Assembly (NCBI GenBank): GCA_021495925.1
Contig: JAKEKT010000059.1
Span: 179,985-243,984 of the forward strand
Length of the DNA: 64,000 bases
Reading direction: 5' to 3'
Source: Diplodia intermedia
Lineage: Eukaryota; Ascomycota; Dothideomycetes; Botryosphaeriales; Botryosphaeriaceae
Shown: positions 11,328-21,470 of the stretch, in pieces
Position numbering within the stretch: the stretch's first letter is position 1
Layout of the letters: each line of letters begins with the position of its first letter
Made by a program: the position numbers and the translations under genes
The notes under the pieces: model-generated
What the model was told of the DNA's origin: nothing
Database searches by the model: none
The model's input: the letters and a program-made list of their open reading frames with translations, nothing else

Positions 11328-13640
11328 ATGCACAAGCACCGTCCCCCATCGCCAGGGCCTCAATGGCCTCGATCGCGCGCAGCGCTGGCCCTGACTGTCC
11401 GCCTGGCCTCCGTCTTACTGCTTGCAGCTCTAACCCTGTGGCTCGACCTGCGCCTGCCAACCGCATCTGCTGCCGCCGCGCCCCGCCAGCCCCGTGCCGC
11501 CAGCGCCGCCGCGCAGCTGCTCGTGCTCGAGGCCGACCCCCCGCTGTTGGCGCCGGCCCAGCCCGCCTGCCAGCAGACGTTGATGGTCCATGTCTTTGCC
11601 TACAGCTACGGCGATCCCTTTGTTGGTATGCAGCGCTCCTCCGTACAAGCCTTGCCCGACTCTCGATTCGCTCTCCAACCCTTGCTGCCATGCGTGTCAT
11701 TCCTGCTTCCGCCCGCACTGATTGGCAGCGTGTCTGGGCCGTCGCCCTGGCTTTTCCAACATCCTCCTCTGTTCCCGGCACCTCACTCGCTCTTTCTTTC
11801 GTCCGCTGCACCGACCGGCATGACAGGCCGCCCCTCGTCCCGACCCGTTAACCGTCGGCAAGTCATGCAGGGCTAACCCGCAATCGTAGGCACCTACGTC
11901 CCGCCTGCATGCGACTTTAACCGGGTCACGCTCAATCTGACCGTCACGTCGCGCGGCCGGCAGTTTGACCGACTGGCCCTGATGTACTTCAACGACACCG
12001 AGATATTCCGCACCTCGACTGCCGAGCCCACCACCAATGGCATTGTGTGGACCTACACCAAGGACATGTCGGCCCTTGCCCCCCTGTTCCGAGAGCCTCA
12101 AAAGATCATCTTCGACCTGGGCAACCTGATCGATGACACGTACACCGGCTCGTTTAACACGACTCTGACCGCCTCATTCTATGCAGACCCTGAGTCGTCG
12201 TTCACGCCAGCAGACGTTGTCTTACCCGTTTCAGCCCGCAGATCCTCCACCGACGCCGCTAGCGCCTTCAACCTGCCGGCTGCTAATGCAACCAACGCGC
12301 TATCTCTCCCGCGGAACGTCGACCGCGCCGTCTTTTCCATCTCGGCCAACGGACAATCCACCGAGGAGTTCTGGTGGGCCAACGTGCTGTCCTCCGACGT
12401 CTTGGCTTTCGGCTCGGTCACTACCCTGTACGGCTACTCGCCCTGGCGCGAAGTGCAGCTTTACATCGATGGCGCCTTGGCGGGTGTCGTGTGGCCGTTT
12501 CCCATCATTTTCACTGGTGGTGTCGCTCCTGGCTTCTGGCGCCCCATCGTCGGTATCGACGCCTTCGATCTCAAAGAGGACCAAATCGACATTACTCCGT
12601 GGCTGCCGCTGCTTTGTGACGGTCTGGACCATTCCTTTGAGATCCGAGTAACTGGATTGAATGACACGGGCACCGGGGAGGCTACCCCAAGTGGAACCGT
12701 AGGTAGTTACTGGGTCGTGACGGGCAAGTTGTTTCTGTGGCTGGCTAGCGATGCCTCCGCCATTACAACGGGCACTGCACCCACGGTGATCGCACCGGCC
12801 CCCAGCATTGCCGTCAGTTCTGTTGCGGGCGGCACGAGTACTAACGGCACCAATGCAACCCTTGACTACTCCGTCGCTGTATCCCGTCACTTCAGCGTTA
12901 GCAGCACAGTAGTGACTTCTGCAGGTGCAAGCAATGTGAGCTGGACGCAGACACTTGCCTTCTCCAACATTGGAAATTTCTCCGACGCGGGGAATGTCCA
13001 AATCACAAACCAGAAGACCACTGGCCTTGACCGAGCTGCGTTCGGCCAATCGTCCGCCATCTTTGAGCGCACCTACTCGTACCCCCTCTGGGCCTACACT
13101 GGCTATGCCACATCCGGCTCCAATTACTCCATCGATGCCGCCCTTGACCGCGGAAAATACATATCCACTGTCGGCACGTCGGCATTCCCGCTCGGACTCG
13201 AGGGCTACAATACCAGTGCGACCGGGACTGTTCTTGAGGACCGCCAGAACGGGACCGCAACGTACCTCTCCGTATCCTCGCCGAGCTCGCAGAGCTTCAG
13301 TGCCGGGACGACGGAGCAGGACGTTGCCTTCTCGGCCGTAGACGAAATCGAGGGAGAGGACGGTGAGTTGCTCTACCACAGGCACATCGTCGCGACCAAC
13401 GGGACGGTCGTGCGCGACGAGGAAGAGCTGTACGGTGGCGCCGACAGCATCCCGACAGAGGAGTCTTGGGTGAAGCAGGTAGGCGTGCCGCAGGAGGAGG
13501 TTCTGGTGAACGGCTACGGGGCTAAGAGCGTCAAGGACATGCTCGGCAGGGGGCCCAGGACAGCTTCTCCTCCGTCCTCCTTGGCGGTGGCGGCGACGGA
13601 GCTGAAGAGGGGGGCGGCTGGGAGCAAGGGTCAGGGGTAA
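11328..13640 (+). CDS. PNGase A-like glycoamidase, membrane-anchored or secreted
   Basis: Predicted peptide-N4-(N-acetyl-beta-glucosaminyl)asparagine amidase A, which releases N-glycans from glycopeptides in the secretory or extracellular compartment. Exons 11328-11625 and 11890-13640, with a 264 nt intron (GTATGC...CGTAG) that rebuilds the junction FVG-TYVPPACDFNRVTLNL, give 682 residues. A hydrophobic signal or anchor segment lies at about residues 20-40 (LTVRLASVLLLAALTLWLDL). The family fold is visible in RGRQFDRLALMYFNDTEIFR, TSTAEPT, EEFWWANV and WPFPIIFTGGVAPGFWRPIVG. Many N-X-S/T sequons fit a secreted glycoprotein. The first ATG of the open frame is at 11328; translation from the preceding GTG is not expected in a eukaryote. 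The C-terminal ~40 residues are low-complexity. Confidence 0.88.
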
Positions 13641-14850
13641 ACGCGCCCGTTTGGAGATTGAACTGTAGGGCTCATGTGCATGGACCGACGGGGACGACGG
13701 CATGCTGGCATGGCGGGTGACGAAAGAAACTGCCTGCCCACATCTGCCTCTTAGAAAAATTCGACATGGGATGGATAATTGAATACAAGGTCCGGACATA
13801 TATGTAAGATTTAAATGCGCGCATTCATGCCCGGATCTTGTATTCAACTGCCTACAAATATGATGATGCGGCATCTGTATAAGGCAGATGCGGATGGGCA
13901 AGTTCTTTTGTCACTCGCCGTGCTGGCGGGTGTTTGGGAAAAGGTGGTCGGCATGCGGTCCGAACTGCGACACGGACATCTAGACCGCGCTCTTTCCTCG
14001 ATGACGTCGAAGCAATACATTGGCCCAGTCAGAGGATGCGGCGGCGGGCAATTTGAGTGACGGTTGCAAACTCCACCTTTGATTGCGCGGGTCATTGTTA
14101 TGCCTTTTGTGTTTTAGTGTTGTTTATGGAGGCGGAGATTGGCTACAATTACAGCAGGAACAGGGAACGAGGAAACCCTTGAACCTTGAGCCGGGTTGTC
14201 GTTGTTTTCTTCATAGTGTGTGGCTGCACTCCGGTATTTCGTTTTCAAACGTGCCGTCGAAACCAGAATAAGCGGCAAGATTGGTCAAGTTTCCAGAGTG
14301 CTCGAGTTTGATGTTTGCTCTTATGTTTTCTATTCAACATTATATAGCGACTGTCTATGTCCTTACTCCGCGAACCCTGGCCGAACTCTTCGAATCGGGA
14401 GGTGGGTAGAATGGTGCGGAGCGGTGAGTATCTGAACGTCTTTGTCTACGCAACGAAAGAAGAAATCATTTGGCTGAACCAGGAAAGAAAAAGAAGAAAA
14501 CCAGAGCGGAAAGCAGAGAGCCGTCTACGCGTGACCGTTCGTAAGAGAGAAGAAAGAAAAATCAAACTGCACATACCCGCCCGTGATGTTCGAACTCCAC
14601 CGATGCTCTATATCTCAAGATGACGGGAAAAAAAACGGAAAACAAGAACTTTTCTTCCGCGATACCCACCCCAGAAATCATAACGCCTTGCTCAAACGCA
14701 CCAAATACGGACTGGAGAGTAGGATGGCTGCCTCGTCGCTTGCGCTGACGAATCGGCCCAGGAGACAAGGTGGAGCAGGATGATGCAAGCGGCGAGACTT
14801 GCTTGACCTAGCTTTACACCGCGCGAACGCCACGCTGTGCGGCGTCGTGG
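13641..14850. other. Convergent 3' spacer
   Basis: Two genes converge on this 1.2 kb spacer (PNGase A-like from the left, Ups2-like from the right). It holds both 3' untranslated regions and only short incoherent frames. Confidence 0.5.
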
Positions 14851-15491
14851 TTAGATCTTGGCGGTGTGCATTTTCCGAAGTTCCCGCTCCTGAGCAAAAG
14901 CCCTCCTGCTCATCTCCAGAACCATCTCGAAGCCCTCGCGACCTCTTGCGGCGTTTTGTTGGAAGCGCTCAACGGTGAACTGCTCGATGCCGTTCTTGAC
15001 CTTCTGCCAGCCGCCGCAGAGAGCGACGATCTGAGCATTCTGCTCAAAGGTTGTTTTGGCGTTGGGTGCGGAAGCGGATGGCTTATAGACGACGGTCTCG
15101 CGCACCGACAACAGGTCAGACCAGGTCATGTTGACGCTAGTCATGGTGACCTTTTTGCTCTTGGGGTCGACGTAGGAGGTCTCGTACATGTGCGACACCT
15201 CCTGGCCGCCGAGAAACGAGGCCAGCCACTTGGGGGCGGATTGCTTGCAGGTGATGAGGCGCTCGGTGCGAAGCTGGAATTGAGATTGTCAGCTCGGGTA
15301 ACGGCAGCAATCACAACACGGAAGTCGAGGCAACTCACGATGCCGGTCGCAGGGTCGACGTGGCGCGCGAGAGTGTCGACGGCGATGACATGCGGCGTCT
15401 TCTCGTTCCAGGGACAGTACTTCCGCCAGTTGTTGACGGAAACCTCGTCCCAGGAGTAGTTGAAGTCGTGGCTGTTGGAGAAGATCTTCAT
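14851..15491 (-). CDS. UPS2: PRELI/MSF1-domain mitochondrial lipid-transfer protein, Ups2/Ups3-like
   Basis: Intermembrane-space phospholipid transfer protein; yeast Ups2 with Mdm35 moves phosphatidylserine toward the inner membrane. Exons 15339-15491 (51 codons) and 14851-15273, joined by a 65 nt intron (GTGAGT...TTCCAG), give 191 residues. The start MKIFSNSHDFNYSWDEVSVN and the block RLITCKQSAPKWLASFLGG match Ups2 rather than Ups1, which begins differently. The PRELI domain covers nearly the whole protein (THVIAVD-like PHVIAVDTLARHVDP; ETSYVDPKSKKVTMTSVNMT; ETVVYKP). The C-terminal helix (GFEMVLEMSRRAFAQERE) is typical. It lacks the long C-terminal extension of yeast Ups2. Assignment to the Ups2/Ups3 branch is by resemblance, not by a tree. 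Confidence 0.92.
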
Positions 15492-16220
15492 GGCGGCCGA
15501 GTTGGGGTGGCGATGCAGCAGAGCGGGCGAGCGAGATTTGAGGCGACGGCGATGCAATCAGCGGGAGTCAGCGACAGTGGAGGCGGCGGCGCGGAGAAGA
15601 CTGGCGGCGGCGCGGGCGAAGCGGGAATAGGGATGCTGAGGGAGCGTGGTGCGCAAGGGCGCAGCAGTAACGGAGAGGATGTTGGGAGAAAGACGGGAGG
15701 GTCGCGTGGGAGAGCGGCGCGTGTGCGATAAAGGAACGCAGTCGCCGGCAAAAGGACGAGATGGAGAAAGTCGGAAGCCGGACCGTGCGTTTTTCTCTAG
15801 CGTCATGGCGAAGGGGAAGGAGCAGGCTGCTGCTGATTGGCGAGTGCGCCGGCCGAGATCGCGTCCCCAGCCGAGCGGCGAATCACATGCAACTGACCCT
15901 GCCGCTCCGCATCTCCGCCTCACAACGCGGTTCTTCACCCACTATCGATCGATACAGGCCGCGCCGAACGCCTTCCCGAGCGCCCTCTCCTTCGTGCTGT
16001 ACCCGCGCTTTCACTCGCAGATGCTGGCAATTCAAATCATCAGTGCGACTGTGGGAACCACTCCCGCATGGACGCACACGATCCGACTGCCCACATAAGC
16101 ATGGTTTAATTACTCGGTAAGATGGATTCATCACCCGCTATAGACTCTAACGCTCCTCCAATCCTGCGCCGTCTCTCCGCATCTCCACCGTACACGCTGT
16201 CAGAGAACAAGACGTTCACA

Positions 16221-16367
16221 TCGTTCCACTTCTCCGACTAAGCCTTCATCGTCGTGCCGAGGAGCTTGTCCAAGAAGCAGTCAGTCATGTGGACAATGTC
16301 GAAGATATAGCCGAAGGTCAGGTCGTTCCACTTCTTCGACTAAGCCTTCATCGTCGTGCTAAGGAGC
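16221..16367. repeat. Direct repeat, two ~45 bp copies
   Basis: Copies at about 16221-16268 and 16323-16367 share TCGTTCCACTTC, then CGACTAAGCCTTCATCGTCG with single-base differences. They are about 100 bp apart. Confidence 0.8.
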
Positions 16368-16472
16368 GACGAAGCAAAGTTTCCCAGTTCAAAGCCGCGA
16401 CTGTTAACATAGGTTAAGCGCGTCAATATCCGACTTCTTCCACTTGCGGGTCGCCTTAATACAGCTCCTTCG

Positions 16473-16680
16473 CGCAGCCGATGGCTAGCGTGGATCTGTT
16501 CTTTGCTCATGTCATGGGTAGTTGAAGCTATCGTCCGGACGAGAATGTCGAATTAAAAATTCTACATATACGTCCGGACGATGGCTTTAACTACCTACGT
16601 ATTATTATTTTTTCTCTAAGAACGAGCTAAGGTATAGTTACGCCATGCTCTGCTATTCTTCGCGCTAGCCATCGGCTGCG
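16473..16680. repeat. Nested inverted repeat (foldback element)
   Basis: Outer arms of 18 bp at 16473-16490 and 16663-16680 are perfect inverted copies (CGCAGCCGATGGCTAGCG). Inner arms of 24 bp at 16518-16541 and 16571-16594 are inverted copies with two mismatches and contain CGTCCGGACG. The 29 bp centre is AT-rich. This could be a MITE-like relic or a strong hairpin. Confidence 0.8.
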
Positions 16681-16756
16681 AGAGGGGTCTGTATGGTCCT
16701 AGCTTGCATCCTTGCCGGGGATGATAGTGACGGTGACGGACCGGGTTGCGAGCGAC

Positions 16757-17269
16757 GGAAGGTAATCTGCGTCGCAAACCGCGTGCAGAGGCCGTTATCG
16801 AGCGGATAAGGCGCTTAAGGACGGAGGACTTGCCCGAAGACTAGTCGCCGACGACGACGATCTGCGGCAAATCGATGTGATTCCCACGTTGCAAGCGAAG
16901 AGCTTATTAATCTTAGAGAGCATAGCGGGGTCCGCCAAAGCGGACGTGTTGCGCGCCATTGCGAGACGGGTTCGGTGAGCAGTGTGAAGGTGGTGTGGAG
17001 GTTATAGAAGAAAGAGCGGCGGGTGAGGGTGTGGAGGAAGAAATCCAAGCGGTCGCGTTGCGGTTGCTAGACGGCATCGTCGAGTGGCGGAAGAAGATTT
17101 GCGTAGCAAAGCGCGCGTCAAGGTTGGATTTCTTTCGCTTGTGGGTGACCTCGATGTGGTCCCGGCTCGCATCTTTGCCCGATGACAGTCATCACTGTGA
17201 GTCACTGTGACGGACGACGTCGCTGAGCGGCGGGAGGTGATCTGCGTAACAAAGCGCGTGCAGAGGCCG
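16757..17269. repeat. Three diverged copies of a ~38 bp unit
   Basis: Copies at about 16757-16794, 17089-17123 and 17232-17269 share the pattern GGAAGgtgATcTGCGTagCAAAg followed by CGCGTGCAGAGGCCG in two of them. Sequence just upstream of each (GAGCGGCGG-like) is also related, so the repeated unit may be longer but decayed. Confidence 0.65.
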
Positions 17270-18005
17270 GCTGGCCAGGTATGTAGAACCAGGCATGAAC
17301 CAGGCATGGGTGAGCGCATAGTGATTTAATTCAGCTCTCTACCGGTCTTTCATAGACCAACGAACTGATTGCTGACTTGTTTGCCTGAAATCCACTGAAA
17401 GATTGTCTGCCGATCAGTTTGATTCTCACCTAACAGGGTGCAGGCACGAGCGGGGCTTTCTGTTTGGTACGGCGGTGGTGGTCAGGGGTCGCAACAAGCG
17501 GCAAGCACTTGCAAGCGTTCAATCAAGCCAAGCGCAATTATGGCCGCGTGCTTGATCACCTTGAGGACTCTTGAGGACTCCTCTTTGCTTGCAAGCGGTT
17601 CAAGCTGCGACCTCTAGTGGCGGTTGATATTGAGCGAAGAGAAGGAGGTGTCTCGTCAGCGGCTTAGGCTTAGGTTTCGTCGTGCTGGCGTAGACTCTTG
17701 AGGACTAGCCACCGTCACCGTCACCTTGGGTTGCCGGATAGCGGCCTTGGTGTTTTTTTGGGAAAGGTTTCCCGCGGTTGCCAACTTGGGTGGTGAGCGG
17801 CGCCTGCCTTTGGAAGATGCCCGCCCACCCAAACGGGGTTAGGGCGGTTAAGACGCGTCAAATCTTCGCGTCAAATCTTCGCGTCAAATCTACGCGTCAG
17901 ACCTGAACACCAACTACAACACCAACTCGACCGGACGCTCCGCGGGAGTGGCTGTCATCTGGCGGTCTACTCCCGGCTGACAGCTACGAGTTAGTGCACA
18001 GCAAC

Positions 18006-18140
18006 ACTCCCCTCCTCTCCTGCGGCTCAGTTGTGCCCTTGAACAGCTTCACTCCTCCCCTCTCCTGCGGCTCAGTTGTGCCCTTGAACTGCTTCACTCC
18101 TCCCCTCTCCTGCGGCTCAGTTGTGCCCTTAAACAGCTTC
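18006..18140. repeat. 45 bp tandem repeat, three units
   Basis: Units 18006-18050, 18051-18095 and 18096-18140 are nearly identical; each contains CTCTCCTGCGGCTCAGTTGT and ends in GCTTC. The array ends about 105 bp before the Ulp1-like start codon, so it sits in the promoter or leader. Confidence 0.92.
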
Positions 18141-18244
18141 ACTCAGTGGCGGACTACTTCATTGTAGTCTGTGCTCAGGGTTACCTTCGGGATATCCTCG
18201 CTCTTGTGACGTAGTCACGGAGCTTCTTCAGAACTTTTGCCATC

Positions 18245-19777
18245 ATGGTACCTCCTCTTCCTTCGAAGAGTCATCTTATGCACCATGGAGGGCAGCGCGC
18301 TCACGCGCGGAAAAACGCTGCACGCCCAATCTCAGAGAGACGCGAGGCCCTCAAGCGAGGTGCTTCCCCTTATGATGAAGGTGAGTTGAAATGGCTGCTC
18401 AAACACCAGCGCATCGAGCTCGAGCAACAAAGCACAAAACCTCAGCCTCACGAGTCCAAGGATATTTCCACTCAGCCGAAGGCCACAAATGACCAAGGAC
18501 ACTCCTCGTGTCACGGTAATAAGTTGCCTGAGCCAGTCGACACTCCTATACCATCACAGAACCCTGCACCGTTCGCCGGTGCAGTGGGAGACGCTCAGAA
18601 TAACCATTCAACCGAGGCTGAGACAGTACCTGTGCTCGACGAGGAATTTGACGAGTCAGACGCGGAAGTGATTCCCGAGATGGGTAAGTCGAAGACAAAG
18701 GAAAAGAGCAAGGAAATGTCCGTGGAAGAAGCAGGCGTCCTCAACACGCTGCAAAAGCCTCAGACCGCCAACACGACGGCTCCGGATGCTTTTGAAAACG
18801 ACCCGGTCTTCCGTTTCGCAAAATCCAACCTGCCGGGCTTCTATGAGCAGGTTCGCAAGGGCGAAGGCACCGCTTGCCGGATGCAGGAACTCTTGATGTT
18901 TATGAAGAAAATCGCTGAAGATGAGGGCCTTTTGTATGAGAGCTGTGACGGCTTTCCGATGGAGCACACGGTTGGGTACGCCATCTCAGATGACTGTAGG
19001 ATCCCTTCCCTAGGCCTTGTTCAGCTGTGGCCAAACCAACGCAACAACGGAAGCTGGTTTGGCGTAGCCATTATTGACGCGCTTGTGAAGCTCAACATTC
19101 GGGAAGTTCATGACCCGACGCGAATGTTCTTGTCTACTGACGACTTAGTGGGATGGCTGACATATGACGACGATCATTCTGTCGAGAAGATGCTCTGTGA
19201 CGTGCTCCGCTATCCCCATGTCACGCTCCAGGCCAACGGGCGAACCAACTTCCAGTTCCTTGACACGCAGCAGGAGCCTCCAAGACTTAGAGAGCTCACC
19301 TTCCCTCCCATTCCAGACGATGTGGACACAGTTCTCTTCCCGTACTGTCCGCACGGCAACCATTGGGTTGCCGTGGAGATTGTTGCTGATTCGCTATCGC
19401 GGCTGACAGTTTCCGTCTTTAACTCCATGCAAGGCCGAGAATTCGAGTTCGAATATGCCAAGAAAGAGCTTGGACTCCTGGCTCGGGTGCTGAGAAGAGT
19501 ACAAGCAAACGGTAAGTTTACTAACGCTAACAGTGTGGATTTCAAGGACGGGTTATGTCCGTGGCAATCAAATTTCGATGATTGTGGCCCATTCACCGTC
19601 CATGCGATCACCGAACGATTCCGGAGCAACAGTCAAATTCGAGCCACGCACGGCTCGGGCTTACGAGTACGCTGGATCAATGATATCTATGGTGCCATTA
19701 TAGGCGGCCACGGCATGCTCGAGGCGGCTCCTGAGTCGCCCATGGTCAGCCTATCACAGCAGACTACAATGAAGTAG
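18245..19777 (+). CDS. Ulp1-like (C48 family) cysteine protease domain protein
   Basis: Intronless, 510 residues. The N-terminal half is acidic, Gln/Lys/Glu-rich and probably disordered. The C-terminal half looks like a Ulp1/SENP-type papain-fold protease: TVLFPYCPHGNHWVAVEI places His373, SVFNSM places Asn393 where the family usually has Asp, and LCPWQSNFDDCGPFTVHAIT places Gln441 and Cys447 with the expected Q-x5-C spacing. The family removes SUMO or related modifiers, but many fungal members are carried by transposable elements. The Asn in place of Asp is unusual. The gene sits alone in a repeat-rich island between conserved genes, which suggests an accessory or element-derived origin. No transposase or helicase was found beside it. 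Confidence 0.75.
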   Translation: MVPPLPSKSHLMHHGGQRAHARKNAARPISERREALKRGASPYDEGELKWLLKHQRIELEQQSTKPQPHESKDISTQPKATNDQGHSSCHGNKLPEPVDTPIPSQNPAPFAGAVGDAQNNHSTEAETVPVLDEEFDESDAEVIPEMGKSKTKEKSKEMSVEEAGVLNTLQKPQTANTTAPDAFENDPVFRFAKSNLPGFYEQVRKGEGTACRMQELLMFMKKIAEDEGLLYESCDGFPMEHTVGYAISDDCRIPSLGLVQLWPNQRNNGSWFGVAIIDALVKLNIREVHDPTRMFLSTDDLVGWLTYDDDHSVEKMLCDVLRYPHVTLQANGRTNFQFLDTQQEPPRLRELTFPPIPDDVDTVLFPYCPHGNHWVAVEIVADSLSRLTVSVFNSMQGREFEFEYAKKELGLLARVLRRVQANGKFTNANSVDFKDGLCPWQSNFDDCGPFTVHAITERFRSNSQIRATHGSGLRVRWINDIYGAIIGGHGMLEAAPESPMVSLSQQTTMK

Positions 19778-21470
19778 TCTACCGTGGAGAGTGCAGACGC
19801 TAGTCCGGGCAGTGACGATAACAACACTTGCAGAGTACGTAATGGATACCAGGCGCGGCGTCATTTCAGCTTCGCATAGAGCTTTCTGGTTGAATTCGCT
19901 GTAGACTCTTCTATATGCAACAATCGCAAGATGCCAGGTGAGCCGCAGCGCGTCTATACCAATGAACCGAACTTCGCAAAACCGGTTCCCGGTGGTGAGA
20001 CGGGAAAAATTGTATTTACTCGAGTATCATTTACAGAGCAATGTATTGATTGGAGAGATGTATGCTGGATTCTGATAGTCAACATATGTGCGCCTGCGGG
20101 GCAATGGCCAGCGCGTCCATGGCGCATCGTCTGTATTTGACGTGGTCCGTGCACGTGGTGTTGGGTTGAACGACGCGCTTGGAACTGGCATTGTGCCGTC
20201 TATATCTAGTCCTACATGAGAAGCAAGAAATGTGATAACGCGCCCACTTGAGACTGATGTCGCAGTCTGGAATATATAGTAAAGCAATACTGACAATGGG
20301 TCAGACTTGGCGTTGTGGCGGCTTCATTTGGTAACACTACACAATTGCTGCGAGGTTATGTCCTTAAGCCAGAGCTTGAAGTGTTTATGCAGACATTGCA
20401 AGCAGATTTTCCAGAAAAATTCAATCCCACATGTCGAAAGAACGGATTTGAGTGCGATACGGGATACTTGCAATCAATGAGAAAGTCCTTTTGATTCAAC
20501 AAGAACCACCGCAGCACCGTGGTTGCTCCCTAGTCTATATGTGTATATTCAACAGAACCATGAATTGGTTCGCCGATGTCTGGACACCCCATGCTCCGCC
20601 AGGCATACCATATGAGATTGACTGACGAAACGTGGGGCGAAAACAACGGGGAGAAGCGAATGCAAGGAAATCAGAAAATAAAACAAGCCTGGTCGACATC
20701 CAGACGATCTTCGGCCTCAATCCGTTCGTTTGCCTCTCAAAAAGTCTTCTGCCTCTCGGGTCCGCGCCTCGGTGGCTTGGCGGCAATAGGGAAGAATATG
20801 TGGACCGATTTTGTGCAACAATGGAAGGAAAATGTAAGAAAAAGAACAGTAGAGTTATTCCTGGGTCCATCGCTAATAGTACTATAGTTTGACTCCAAGC
20901 TGCGCCATCGTACAAGGTATTGAGCAAGCAGAGAAAAAGAGGCAAGGAAAAGTGCAAAATTCCTCCCATTATTAGACAATAAGTCGGAATAGCGGCTCAC
21001 TGACTACATCTAGAAGAGAGATGAAAGGAACACGAGCACCGCAGATGGCTCCTCCGGCGGCTGTACAGATGCGTCTATATTCCCGATGATCTCTAGGCTG
21101 AAAGCCGCGTACGCAGAGGTATACAAGTCAAATGCGGATGTACAGATGGTGCGAGAGTCGTGTCATCATCATGAACAGTAACGACCAGGTTGTCGGAGGC
21201 TAACCGTGCGACGACAGCACGACTTTTGCAGGGAAAGGACATGTTAAGATCAAAGGGTGTGTCGAGGAGCTTTTCTTTTTGCAGGTAGGCCGTCCCACGA
21301 AAGAAGTCGTTATTGTTGGCTTGTTGCTGTTCGCGCTTTGCCGCGGGCCGTGCCGCGCGTATTGCCTTGGGGGCGATGTGCCATTATCGAAAAAAAGCCA
21401 AAGGAAACCTAAACCTAGCGCGCTCTCACGTGTCCGCCAGGGAAGCCGTTGTGTGTTGATCCGACGGGCT
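19778..21470. other. Gene-free spacer downstream of the Ulp1-like gene
   Basis: Nothing recognisable in 1.7 kb. Only short frames occur, with no domain and no frame continuity. The right end contains the 3' region of the membrane-protein gene that stops at 21471. Confidence 0.5.

Larger units (their letters stand above)
15492..18244. other. Repeat-bearing spacer upstream of the Ulp1-like gene
   Basis: No gene is recognisable in these 2.75 kb. Up to about 16.1 kb it is the promoter side of the Ups2-like gene. From 16.2 to 18.1 kb it carries several repeat systems, listed separately: a ~45 bp direct repeat, a nested inverted repeat, three diverged ~38 bp copies, a short 13-14 bp tandem array at about 17855-17900, and a 45 bp x 3 tandem array. 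Base composition is more mixed than in neighbouring spacers, with AT-rich patches near 16545-16620. Confidence 0.6.
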
